The notes under the pieces: generated by a model | Database searches by the model: none | What the model saw: only the letters and a program-made list of their open reading frames with translations | Told to the model about the DNA's origin: nothing | Made by a program: the position numbers and the translations under genes | Part shown: in pieces, positions 8,370 through 16,585 of the stretch | How positions within the stretch are numbered: position 1 is the stretch's first letter | How the letters are laid out: each line of letters starts with the position of its first letter | Origin: CAMLJR01 sp964631955 | Lineage (GTDB): Bacteria > Pseudomonadota > Gammaproteobacteria > Pseudomonadales > CAMLJR01 | Reading direction: 5' to 3' | Assembly (NCBI GenBank): GCA_964631955.1 | Contig: CAZWBA010000005.1 | Coordinates: 124,001-188,000, forward strand | Length of the DNA: 64,000 nt

Positions 8370-10201
8370 AGAGGCACCACCGATAATTTGAAACAGGCAT
8401 TCTCCGCGTCGGGCACGTTTGAATCGCTATCGACGTTGCCGACATGAAAAAGACTGACGACGTAACTTTGCATCGCCGTTAGCGCTCCGGTATTCATCGA
8501 AAAAGGAGCAGAGGTTTTCTTTCGATCCGCCAAAAGATATTGACCCTGGTATATCAGTTCCATACCGGGCACGCCGCCATTTTGCGGCGTTATGGTAAGA
8601 CGATATGGACGTGATTGCTGCGGAATGAAGCGGACATAACGCCGGTTCGATAACGCGTTTTCCTCACCGTAAGTCGGCGTCGATCGAGAGCAGGCTACGA
8701 CGGAAGAATCGTCATCCAGTCTGGCATACACGGGTAAATCGACATTGCTGAGACTGGGCGCATTGGTTTCGTTTTCCGCAAATGCGGTGATTCCATGCCC
8801 ATTGATCTGTTCGAGACTCAATGCCGCAGCAATTGCACCGGCATAACCCGACTGTTCATTTTTCAGAAATTCGCCGTAACTGAAAATCGATGCGAGCGAA
8901 TCGGTTTGTCGATAATTTCCAGCAAACGTCTGCAACAGCGTGCCCAATCCCATGCCGGTACCGCCATCGGAGACACTGCTGCCCAATGTATAAAGCGCGC
9001 GCTGAACCGAGCTTTCGGAAAACCAGCCGGTCGGCGTATTGCCGTAGCGGGTCCGGATGTTGAAGGAAAACTCGCGCGCCTGACTGTTGCTCGTCGCCAC
9101 TTCGTCGGAATCGCGGTAGATGGGATCGCGCAACGCCAGTCCCGCAAACGCGGTGGCCCAGCCCTCGTCGAAGGCGACACGCGGGTCCAGTGTGTCGAGC
9201 AGGCTGTGGTCGCCGCCGATGCTGTCGGAACGCGACAGCACATGCAGTACGAAGTGGCCGAATTCGTGCGCGATCACCATCGGATCGAATTCGTCGGTAT
9301 CGACCGCAGCGTCGCCGCGTAAATAAATCGCCCGCAGATCGGAATCAAAAAAAGCGCCGCCGATTTTTCCCTGCTCGTAAGTGCCGTTCGAGTCGCTCGT
9401 ATTGTTCACGCTCCACATGAACGTGAGCGCGCCAAACGGCGTACCGGCCCGATGCTCGAGCACGGCGTTCATCGTCTTGCAGGCGGTATCCAGAATCGCG
9501 AATGGCGCCGCCACGCGGGTCGCGTTGTAACCGCCGCCGGACCAGCCCGACGCCGCATGCAGATCGCGACGCGGTTGCGCATCGGCGCTGGACGGAATCG
9601 ATTCGGTCATCGCATAGAACGTATTGCCGGCCGTGTTATCCGCAACCGCGAAATTCCAGTCCGCGATACTGCTGCCGTCCGCCGCGCGATAGAGCTGCGC
9701 ACGCACACGCACGCAGACCTTTGAGGTGCCGGTATTGAGACGGTACCAGCCATCGCCATCGCTCAGGGTGGTGGCGATCGCCGTGCTGTCACAGCGATTG
9801 TCGTCGAGTGCCTTCAAGGCTTCGACAACGGCGCCGCGCACCGGCAGCGGCGATTGTGCGTTGTAGTCGAGCCCCTGCCCCGGATGCGTCGAGAACGGCA
9901 CCCGCGCATACGTGATGCGCCCCGCTATCACGCCGGAAGTCGGCGCCGGGGGCGCGGCAAGACTGTAGGCGGACGTGGTCGGGCATTGCTGAACGATGGC
10001 GTTGTTGTCGGGTGTGGCGGGCGCCGAAGCGCCGACGTTCGTCTGCGAAACCGGCGGCGTGGTCGTGCTTCCGCTGCCCGAATCCGACGAGGAGCCGCCA
10101 CCACCGCCGCCACAGGCGGTGAGCAGACACGAAGCAAACAATACCGGGATGAATCCGCAGCGCTTTGTTTCCCGATATTTTTTATTTTTCCGGAACGACA
10201 T
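8366..10201 (-). CDS. lipoprotein with HEFGH zinc-metalloprotease-like domain
   Basis: The 611-residue form starting at ATG 10201 has a positively charged N-region, hydrophobic core and lipobox LTAC (Cys 30), followed by a poly-Gly/Ser/Thr linker. A TTG-initiated longer frame exists but would overlap the upstream gene. A beta-sandwich-like region at about 90-190 (GVIAGRITYARVPF, SDGDGWYRLNTG) resembles a carboxypeptidase-regulatory fold. HEFGH at residues 312-316, followed by FDEGWATAFAGL about 35 residues later, looks like the zinc site (two His, downstream Glu) and active-site Glu of a gluzincin-like peptidase. Substrate is unknown. It is translationally coupled to the small lipoprotein and lies 16 nt after the DUF1289 gene. 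Confidence 0.75.
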   Translation of the reverse strand: MSFRKNKKYRETKRCGFIPVLFASCLLTACGGGGGGSSSDSGSGSTTTPPVSQTNVGASAPATPDNNAIVQQCPTTSAYSLAAPPAPTSGVIAGRITYARVPFSTHPGQGLDYNAQSPLPVRGAVVEALKALDDNRCDSTAIATTLSDGDGWYRLNTGTSKVCVRVRAQLYRAADGSSIADWNFAVADNTAGNTFYAMTESIPSSADAQPRRDLHAASGWSGGGYNATRVAAPFAILDTACKTMNAVLEHRAGTPFGALTFMWSVNNTSDSNGTYEQGKIGGAFFDSDLRAIYLRGDAAVDTDEFDPMVIAHEFGHFVLHVLSRSDSIGGDHSLLDTLDPRVAFDEGWATAFAGLALRDPIYRDSDEVATSNSQAREFSFNIRTRYGNTPTGWFSESSVQRALYTLGSSVSDGGTGMGLGTLLQTFAGNYRQTDSLASIFSYGEFLKNEQSGYAGAIAAALSLEQINGHGITAFAENETNAPSLSNVDLPVYARLDDDSSVVACSRSTPTYGEENALSNRRYVRFIPQQSRPYRLTITPQNGGVPGMELIYQGQYLLADRKKTSAPFSMNTGALTAMQSYVVSLFHVGNVDSDSNVPDAENACFKLSVVPL

Positions 10202-10217
10202 TAACGACGAAACTCTC

Positions 10218-10682
10218 TCACGCAATCGCTGCAATGTAGCGCTGATAATGCGCCTCGGATAAAAGGAAAAACTCGCGATCGATCTGCTCGCGCAGCGCCG
10301 CCAGCGGCAGCGTGCGATAACCCGGCTCGATCGCGAATCCGTAGTCGCGGGGGTCGCCGATCTGGCTCGCGCCCGCCCGCAATAATTCGAACACCCAGAC
10401 CGGCGGGCTGCGATGCGCCGAATAGCGAACCTGCTGTGTCTTCAAACGCATTTCCAGCAATTCGCTATCGAGAATCTGCAGCTTCGCGGTCACCACCTGC
10501 GCCAGTAACTGATCGAGCCGGCGGTCGATGGCCTGCTTCTGTTCCTGACTGTAACTGTTCCAGTGAATCACTTCGTGCGCATAGCGCTTGCAGCCACGGC
10601 ACACGGCATCGCCGATGCCCGTCGAACAAACGCCAATGCAAGGCGTGGGGATACGCGTAATCAGTTTTTCGGACACAGGCAC
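10218..10682 (-). CDS. DUF1289 family protein (putative Fe-S or zinc binding)
   Basis: The N-terminal part contains the DUF1289 signature TPCIGVCSTGIGDAVCRGCKR, with four Cys in a CxxxC...CxxC arrangement (residues 15-32) likely to bind an Fe-S cluster or zinc. The rest of the 154-residue protein is helical and unassigned. Start is GTG at 10682; an in-frame GTG two codons later is equally possible. It appears to be the first gene of a three-gene operon with the metalloprotease-like and small lipoproteins, although a functional link is not evident. Confidence 0.75.
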   Translation of the reverse strand: MPVSEKLITRIPTPCIGVCSTGIGDAVCRGCKRYAHEVIHWNSYSQEQKQAIDRRLDQLLAQVVTAKLQILDSELLEMRLKTQQVRYSAHRSPPVWVFELLRAGASQIGDPRDYGFAIEPGYRTLPLAALREQIDREFFLLSEAHYQRYIAAIA

Positions 10683-10817
10683 AAGTCTAGTTATGAATTT
10701 CGAGGTGCGAACTTTATTTCAGGATTGTGACGGCGTCGACTCGCGATGACCGGCGGCGATTGTGCCAAAGCCGCGCTTGAGATACCGGGCGCAGGTGCAC
10801 AAAATTCGCGACAGCCT

Positions 10818-10846
10818 TTAACCGCCATCCGTTGAGCGGTTATAAT
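10818..10846 (+). promoter_or_regulatory. promoter of acnB
   Basis: TATAAT (10841-10846) is a perfect -10 box. TTAACC (10818-10823) is a four-of-six -35 match at 17-bp spacing. Transcription would start near 10853, giving a leader of about 125 nt before the GTG start of acnB. The remainder of the 294-bp gap between the DUF1289 gene and acnB shows no gene. Confidence 0.65.
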
Positions 10847-10976
10847 TTCGCGCCCCATTACGCGGATGCTGCGAGATTTTTCGCGGTATTCATCAGGCCC
10901 TGCCGCTGGTGATCCCGGCGACGAGGGTTTCTCTGAATCGGGTTTTTCTGACCCATAACGAACTGGAGTCCCCACC

Positions 10977-13598
10977 GTGCTCGAAGCCTACCGCAGTCAC
11001 GTCTCAGAACGCGCCGCTCAAGGTATTCCTCCGAAACCGCTCAGCGCCGAACAGGTCGCCGGCCTTGTCGAATTGCTGAAGAATCCGCCGCAGGGCGAGG
11101 AGCAATTCCTGCTCGACCTCATCACCAACCGCGTTCCGCCCGGAGTGGACGAAGCCGCTTACGTCAAGGCGGGCTTTCTGACTGCAATTGCCAAAGGCGA
11201 AGCGACATCTCCGCTGATCGACCGCGCCAAAGCCGTGCAGCTGCTCGGCATGATGCTCGGCGGCTACAACATCGACACGCTGGTTACCCTGCTCGACGAC
11301 AGCGAACTCGGCGCCGGCGCTGCCAAAGAACTCAAGCACACTCTGCTGATGTTCGACCGCTTCCACGATGTGGCTGACAAGGCCAAAGCCGGCAATGCGC
11401 ACGCCAAAGCCGTGCTGCAATCCTGGGCCGATGGCGAGTGGTTCACAAGCCGCCCCGAAGTGCCGCAATCGATCAAGGCCGCGGTATTCAAAGTCACCGG
11501 CGAAACCAATACGGACGATCTCTCCCCCGCTCCCGACGCGTGGTCGCGTCCGGATATCCCGCTGCATGCGCTCGCCATGTACAAAATGGCGCGCGAAGGC
11601 CTGACCCCGGATCAACCGGGCGCCATCGGCCCGATGAAACAGATCGAGGAATTGCAGAAGAAAGGCATTCAGATCGCATTCGTCGGCGATGTCGTCGGCA
11701 CCGGCTCGTCGCGCAAATCGGCGACCAACTCCGTGCTCTGGTTCTTCGGCGACGACATCCCCGGCGTACCCAACAAGCGCAGCGGCGGCATCTGTTTCGG
11801 CGGCAAGGTCGCACCGATTTTCTACAACACGATGGAAGACGCGGGCGCGCTCGTGTTCGAAGCGCCGGTCGACAACATCAACTTCGGCGACATCATCGAA
11901 ATCCAGCCGTACGCGGGCAAAATCATCAACACCGCCAATGGTCAGACCATTTCCGAATTCGCACTGAAATCCGACGTGCTGCTCGACGAAGTACGCGCCG
12001 GTGGCCGTATCAATCTGATCATCGGTCGCGGTCTCACCAACAATGCGCGCGAAGCGCTCGGGCTGTCGCCCACCACCCTGTTCCGCACCCCTGCGCAACC
12101 GAAAGACACCGGCAAGGGCTTCACGCTCGCGCAGAAAATGGTTGGTCGTGCCTGCGGCGTCGCCGGTATTCGTCCAGGCACTTATTGCGAGCCCAAAATG
12201 ACTACTGTCGGCTCGCAGGACACCACCGGCCCGATGACGCGCGACGAACTCAAGGATCTCGCCTGCCTCGGCTTCTCGGCCGATCTCGTCATGCAGTCGT
12301 TCTGTCACACGGCGGCTTATCCGAAGCCGGTCGATGTCGATACCCATCACACGCTGCCCGACTTCATCATGAACCGGGGCGGCGTTTCGCTGCGCCCGGG
12401 TGACGGCATCATTCACAGCTGGCTCAACCGCATGCTGCTGCCCGATACCGTCGGCACCGGCGGCGACTCGCACACGCGCTTCCCGATCGGTATCTCGTTC
12501 CCCGCCGGTTCGGGACTCGTCGCCTTCGCGGCGGCGACCGGCGTGATGCCTCTCGATATGCCCGAATCAGTGCTCGTGCGTTTCAAAGGCAAAATGCAAC
12601 CGGGTATTACGTTGCGCGACCTCGTCCATGCGATTCCGTACTACGCGATCAAGCAAGGTCTGCTGACCGTCGCGAAGAAAGGCAAGAAAAACATTTTCTC
12701 GGGCAATATCCTCGAAATCGAAGGCCTCGAAGATTTGAAAGTCGAACAGGCATTCGAATTGTCCGACGCGTCAGCCGAACGCTCTGCCGCGGGCTGCTCG
12801 ATCAAACTCGGCAAGGAAACCATCAGCGAATACCTGCGTTCGAATATCACGCTGCTGCGCGCGATGATTGCCGATGCTTACGGCGATCCCCGCACGCTCG
12901 AACGCCGCGCGCGCAAAATGGAAGAGTGGCTGGCGAATCCGCAATTGCTCGAAGCCGATAAGGATGCCGAATACGCCGCGATTATCGAAATCGATCTCGC
13001 CGACGTGAACGAGCCCATCGTCTGCGCGCCGAACGATCCCGACGATGCGCGCCTGCTCTCGGAAGTCGCCGGCGATAAAGTCGATGAGGTCTTCATCGGT
13101 TCGTGCATGACCAACATCGGCCATTACCGCGCCGCAGGCAAACTGTTAGATAAAGTGCCCGCTGGTTCGCTGGCAACCCGTTTGTGGATCGCGCCGCCAA
13201 CACGCATGGACGAGCATCAGCTCAAAGAGGAAGGCTACTACAACATTTTCGGCCGCACCGGTGCGCGCACCGAAATGCCGGGCTGCTCGCTGTGCATGGG
13301 TAACCAGGCGCGCGTGCGTCCGGGTGCGACCGTGTTGTCGACCTCGACACGCAACTTCCCGAACCGTCTCGGCGATGGCTCGAACGTGTATCTGACCTCG
13401 GCGGAACTCGCTGCGGTCGGTTCCGTTCTCGGCAAAATCCCGACCGTTGCGGAATACATGGAATACGCCGGAAAACTCGATGCCATGTCAGCAGATATTT
13501 ATCGCTACATGAACTTCGATCAAATGGCGGAATTCCAGAAATCAGCCGACGACGGCAAACGCATCGCCGCGCAAGTCATCGATGTGGTGCCTGCGTAA
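10977..13598 (+). CDS. acnB: aconitate hydratase B
   Basis: AcnB isomerises citrate to isocitrate in the TCA cycle and uses a [4Fe-4S] cluster. The 873-residue length fits AcnB, with the HEAT-like N-terminal domain first (residues 1-160), then the swivel domain, then the catalytic domains. The cluster-ligand cysteines are visible at GSCMTN (about 710) and GCSLCMG (about 769 and 772). The family may also act as a post-transcriptional regulator when the cluster is lost. Translation starts at GTG with GGAG at 10965. A promoter (10818-10846) and a strong terminator (13670-13697) make it monocistronic. Confidence 0.97.
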   Translation: MLEAYRSHVSERAAQGIPPKPLSAEQVAGLVELLKNPPQGEEQFLLDLITNRVPPGVDEAAYVKAGFLTAIAKGEATSPLIDRAKAVQLLGMMLGGYNIDTLVTLLDDSELGAGAAKELKHTLLMFDRFHDVADKAKAGNAHAKAVLQSWADGEWFTSRPEVPQSIKAAVFKVTGETNTDDLSPAPDAWSRPDIPLHALAMYKMAREGLTPDQPGAIGPMKQIEELQKKGIQIAFVGDVVGTGSSRKSATNSVLWFFGDDIPGVPNKRSGGICFGGKVAPIFYNTMEDAGALVFEAPVDNINFGDIIEIQPYAGKIINTANGQTISEFALKSDVLLDEVRAGGRINLIIGRGLTNNAREALGLSPTTLFRTPAQPKDTGKGFTLAQKMVGRACGVAGIRPGTYCEPKMTTVGSQDTTGPMTRDELKDLACLGFSADLVMQSFCHTAAYPKPVDVDTHHTLPDFIMNRGGVSLRPGDGIIHSWLNRMLLPDTVGTGGDSHTRFPIGISFPAGSGLVAFAAATGVMPLDMPESVLVRFKGKMQPGITLRDLVHAIPYYAIKQGLLTVAKKGKKNIFSGNILEIEGLEDLKVEQAFELSDASAERSAAGCSIKLGKETISEYLRSNITLLRAMIADAYGDPRTLERRARKMEEWLANPQLLEADKDAEYAAIIEIDLADVNEPIVCAPNDPDDARLLSEVAGDKVDEVFIGSCMTNIGHYRAAGKLLDKVPAGSLATRLWIAPPTRMDEHQLKEEGYYNIFGRTGARTEMPGCSLCMGNQARVRPGATVLSTSTRNFPNRLGDGSNVYLTSAELAAVGSVLGKIPTVAEYMEYAGKLDAMSADIYRYMNFDQMAEFQKSADDGKRIAAQVIDVVPA

Positions 13599-13669
13599 TT
13601 GCTCTGCTCAGGCACAGAGAAAAAAGTTTTGCTGCTTGACGTGTTGCCGTTAACTTAGGCTGTAAACGT

Positions 13670-13697
13670 AGCCCCGCTTGCGGGGCTTTTTCTTTTT
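13670..13697 (+). terminator. rho-independent terminator of acnB
   Basis: AGCCCCG, CTTG loop and CGGGGCT form a GC-rich stem, followed by TTTTTCTTTTT. It ends the acnB transcript about 70 nt after the stop codon. Confidence 0.92.
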
Positions 13698-13700
13698 ATC

Positions 13701-13720
13701 TTCCCTTTAATTAAAGGGAA
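13701..13720. repeat. perfect 20-bp palindrome
   Basis: TTCCCTTTAATTAAAGGGAA is exactly self-complementary with no loop, 30 bp upstream of the small membrane-protein gene at 13751. A loopless palindrome in this position is better suited to a dimeric regulator than to a hairpin; no known operator is recognised. Confidence 0.55.
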
Positions 13721-13750
13721 TAATTGCGACTGGAACTTTGCGAGCAATCG

Positions 13751-14161
13751 ATGATTTTCTCTAAAAAAATTTTACTGCCGTTGTTATTGCTCGGCGCATG
13801 GCTCGCCACGTGTTATGGCATTCGTTTTGGCTTGATGGAAAACGCGCACTGGGTTGAGGTGTGCGACGGCAGAAATGTCATTGCGATGTGCGAAGTGCGT
13901 TCGACGCTGGGACGTATAATCCACTTTCGCATTCTGGCGTGGGCCGCATTTCTCTGCACGATTCCCGCATTTTTTCTACGCGGCAACACGGGCAGAAAGC
14001 TGGCGTGGCTGGGCTTGTTCGTCACCGCGCCCGCTCTCGTGCTTTATACGGTAACGCCTGCGGTATTTTCTGCGCTGATCGCGGCATTACGACTGGTGCG
14101 CAATGAGCGCCACAACGCTGCGGCAAGCAATGCCGATGCAGCCGCCCAGCCCAGCGCCTGA
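13751..14161 (+). CDS. membrane protein of unknown function
   Basis: The 136-residue protein from ATG 13751 (a TTG nine codons upstream is an alternative) has an N-terminal hydrophobic helix (residues 6-22), then two further membrane segments (about 58-75 and 83-108), and an Ala/Asn-rich tail. No family is recognised. Its last 118 bp overlap the 3' end of the GH17 gene on the opposite strand, an unusually long convergent overlap. The loopless palindrome at 13701-13720 may control it. Confidence 0.6.
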   Translation: MIFSKKILLPLLLLGAWLATCYGIRFGLMENAHWVEVCDGRNVIAMCEVRSTLGRIIHFRILAWAAFLCTIPAFFLRGNTGRKLAWLGLFVTAPALVLYTVTPAVFSALIAALRLVRNERHNAAASNADAAAQPSA

Positions 14162-15666
14162 ATATTTTTAAATGTTTCCTCGAACAATTGCAGCGGAATG
14201 CCAACCGCGATCACAGCGAGTAACAATAAAATTTCACGGCGCGGCACACTGACAGGCCAACGCAGATACACCAGCGCCGGCAGCAAAATAATGTAACTCG
14301 GAAACTGCCGATAGCGCGCGTCGAATACCAGCTGCGCCATCGTCACCGCACCAGCGAATGCAATGAGCAGCAGACCCGAATTCGCATAACGCGCGTATCG
14401 CGTGAAGATTTTGTACTGCCACGCATCGCGCGCGGTCACCATCAGCGCAGCACGAAACAGCGCTAACGCATTGACGATGAGCAGCGCACCCGTCCACGCC
14501 CATTCCCAGCCATCGCGATTATCGAATTTCGCCAGTAACAACCATAACGACAGACAGGCACCGGCGAGCGTCGCGATGGCAGGTATCAGCATGGCCGCCT
14601 GAAAATCCTTCGGTCGACCGAAAAACAGCAGCGAAGCAAATGTAATCGCCAGCGATAATTTCAACCAGCGCTGCCAGTCGGGCAGATTGGAAACGGCCCC
14701 CGCCAGCACGCCCTTATCATTGCGATCGGCATCGAATAACCCCCAGTAACCGCCCACCGCACCCTCATTCGCGCGCTTCCACGGCTGATCGAATGCTTCG
14801 ATCAGATTGTATTTCCAGCCATTGCTCTCTGCCATCTGCACAAATCCACGCATGAATTTCGCTTCATTGATCAGACTCGGCGCCGCGGTTTCACGCTGAC
14901 GCCCATGACTCGGCCAACCCGTTTCGCCGATCAGAATATCCTTCGGCGCAAAGCGCTGCGCGTATTCGTCGCGCACCGCGGCAACATGTTTCAGCGCGGC
15001 ATCATCATCGATTCCGGTGGGATCGTCTTCCCAGTACGGCAATAAATGAATGGTGATGAAATCGACGACAGGTGCCACCTGCGGATATTTAATCCAGAAC
15101 TCCCACACATCGGCATACGTCACCGGCTGTTTCACGCGGCTTTTCACTTCGTTAATCAATTCAGCCAGTCGCGGGCCCGAAACATCCTTGCGCAGCAGGG
15201 CTTCGTTACCGACGATCACCGCGTCGACCACATCGGGATAACGATTGGCCGTTGCAATCAACTGCTCGATTTCAATGCGCGTGCTTTTCGGATCGGGACT
15301 CACCCAGGCGCCGAGCAACACTTTCAATCCGTGCTTCTGCGCATAAAGTGGCAAATCCTCAAGACCCGTCATCGAGTATGTGCGCACGCAGGAAAAATAT
15401 TTTGAAAGCAGCGCGAAATCGATATCCATGCGCTCGGGGCGAATGACGAAATCCGGTTGCAGCGGACTCTGATCCTTATCGAAGGGGCTGTACGACACGC
15501 ACTGCAGTTTATGACTCGCGGAGACGATTTCCGGCAACCGGACGACCTCGCCCCGCCACTGCCAGAAAACAGACAGCAATGCGATACAAATGATGAGCGA
15601 GAGCGCATAAATCGTTGCCAGAGAATTTTTACGCGAACCCGACGACACGGTATTGCTCGACGACAT
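14044..15666 (-). CDS. GH17-domain membrane protein, likely beta-glucan remodelling (NdvC-like)
   Basis: A single N-terminal membrane helix (about residues 18-35) precedes a GH17 domain with the acid/base Glu in IVGNEALLR (about 151-154) and the nucleophile Glu in GETGWPSHG (about 245). Six or more membrane segments follow from residue 330 to near the C-terminus. GH17 enzymes in bacteria act as transglycosylases or branching enzymes on beta-1,3-glucan. The ATG at 15666 was preferred over an upstream TTG because it leaves a 16-bp gap to dedA and matches the charged N-terminus MSSSNTV. It is in one cluster with the NdvB-like synthase at 16586, so the pair probably builds a cyclic or branched periplasmic beta-glucan. 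Confidence 0.82.
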   Translation of the reverse strand: MSSSNTVSSGSRKNSLATIYALSLIICIALLSVFWQWRGEVVRLPEIVSASHKLQCVSYSPFDKDQSPLQPDFVIRPERMDIDFALLSKYFSCVRTYSMTGLEDLPLYAQKHGLKVLLGAWVSPDPKSTRIEIEQLIATANRYPDVVDAVIVGNEALLRKDVSGPRLAELINEVKSRVKQPVTYADVWEFWIKYPQVAPVVDFITIHLLPYWEDDPTGIDDDAALKHVAAVRDEYAQRFAPKDILIGETGWPSHGRQRETAAPSLINEAKFMRGFVQMAESNGWKYNLIEAFDQPWKRANEGAVGGYWGLFDADRNDKGVLAGAVSNLPDWQRWLKLSLAITFASLLFFGRPKDFQAAMLIPAIATLAGACLSLWLLLAKFDNRDGWEWAWTGALLIVNALALFRAALMVTARDAWQYKIFTRYARYANSGLLLIAFAGAVTMAQLVFDARYRQFPSYIILLPALVYLRWPVSVPRREILLLLAVIAVGIPLQLFEETFKNIQALGWAAASALLAAALWRSLRTSRNAAISAENTAGVTV

Positions 15667-15682
15667 GAAGGATGACCCGATA

Positions 15683-16330
15683 TCAGGAAGCGCGCGCGGC
15701 GACGCGACGGGATTTAACGAACTCGACAATGATCGGCAGAATCGAAAGAAAAATAATCGCAAAAATAACCAGTGTGAAATTTTTCTTCACCATCGGCAGA
15801 TTGCCGAAGAAATAACCGAGCAGCAGAAAACTCCACACCCACAACAAGGCACCGACGATGTTGTATGCGAGAAAGCGCGGATAGTGCATCGTTCCCACAC
15901 CGGCAACGAATGGCGCGAAAGTGCGAATGATCGGTATGAATCGCGCAAGAATAATGGTTTTGCCGCCGTGTTTTTCGTAAAACGCTTCCGTGCGCTGCAG
16001 ATGTTCGCGATTGAGCCAGCGGTAATTCCGGCTGAAAACCTTCGGCCCCAGGTAATGACCGATCGCATAATTGAGCGAATCGCCCGCGATGGCCGCAATC
16101 GACAGGCCGAGGCCGAGCAGTCCCAGATCGAAATCGCCCTTCGCGGTAAATGCGCCCGCCGCAAACAGCAGTGAATCTCCCGGCAGAAACGGCATGATGA
16201 CAAGACCCGTTTCGACGAAAATGATCGCAAACAGAATCGCATACGTCTGCACGCCGTAATCGCGAATCAGCTCGCTCAAATGCACATCGATGTGCAGGAT
16301 GAAATCGATCAGATACTTCACATAGTCCAT
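15683..16330 (-). CDS. DedA family membrane protein
   Basis: The 215-residue protein starting MDYVKYLIDFIL has the DedA features: ETGLVIMPFLPGDSLLF near residues 38-54, the FxRFIPIIRTFAP motif in the centre, and several membrane helices. DedA proteins are proposed to be phospholipid (C55-P and related) flippases or proton-coupled transporters that maintain envelope homeostasis. The start at 16330 fits the family length; an open frame upstream is not conserved. It is the upstream partner of the GH17 gene (16 bp apart), suggesting one transcript and a link to undecaprenyl-linked or glucan export. Confidence 0.9.
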   Translation of the reverse strand: MDYVKYLIDFILHIDVHLSELIRDYGVQTYAILFAIIFVETGLVIMPFLPGDSLLFAAGAFTAKGDFDLGLLGLGLSIAAIAGDSLNYAIGHYLGPKVFSRNYRWLNREHLQRTEAFYEKHGGKTIILARFIPIIRTFAPFVAGVGTMHYPRFLAYNIVGALLWVWSFLLLGYFFGNLPMVKKNFTLVIFAIIFLSILPIIVEFVKSRRVAARAS

Positions 16331-16406
16331 GAGAGAAATCCATGAGCCGCTGGAACGGTGATAAAAGGAAATCGGAAAAATCGCGCGCATCAATCCGGCT
16401 GCGCAG

Positions 16407-16441
16407 CGCCGCATGGTAACCGCAAATCGCCGCATGGTAAC
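16407..16441. repeat. two 14-bp direct repeats with 21-bp period
   Basis: CGCCGCATGGTAAC occurs at 16407-16420 and 16428-16441, exactly two helical turns apart, in the divergent region between dedA and the NdvB-like gene. This is the geometry of a regulator binding the same face of DNA, but the factor is unknown. Confidence 0.5.
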
Positions 16442-16585
16442 AGAGCTGCCGGAAATCATGACAAGCAGCGTGAATTGTTCGCCACTCCACAATTCGCCGA
16501 GGACAAACTGCGCTGGCGCCTGTTGCTGCCCGCCACTTTATTTTAGAATGAGCCCCCTCTTCGCCGCATAAGTCTGTGCCGCCCT

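Noticed and set aside
10691..10975. 94-codon minus-strand frame upstream of acnB
   Set aside because: It covers the acnB promoter and leader; composition and lack of a start signal argue against a gene.
11004..12473. 489-codon open frame on the minus strand opposite acnB
   Set aside because: It mirrors the strong codon bias of acnB, has a low-complexity product without domains and no ribosome binding site; acnB on the other strand is certain.
13635..13665. TTGACG upstream of the acnB terminator as a small-RNA promoter
   Set aside because: No -10 box at suitable spacing, and the transcript to the terminator would be only about 40 nt.
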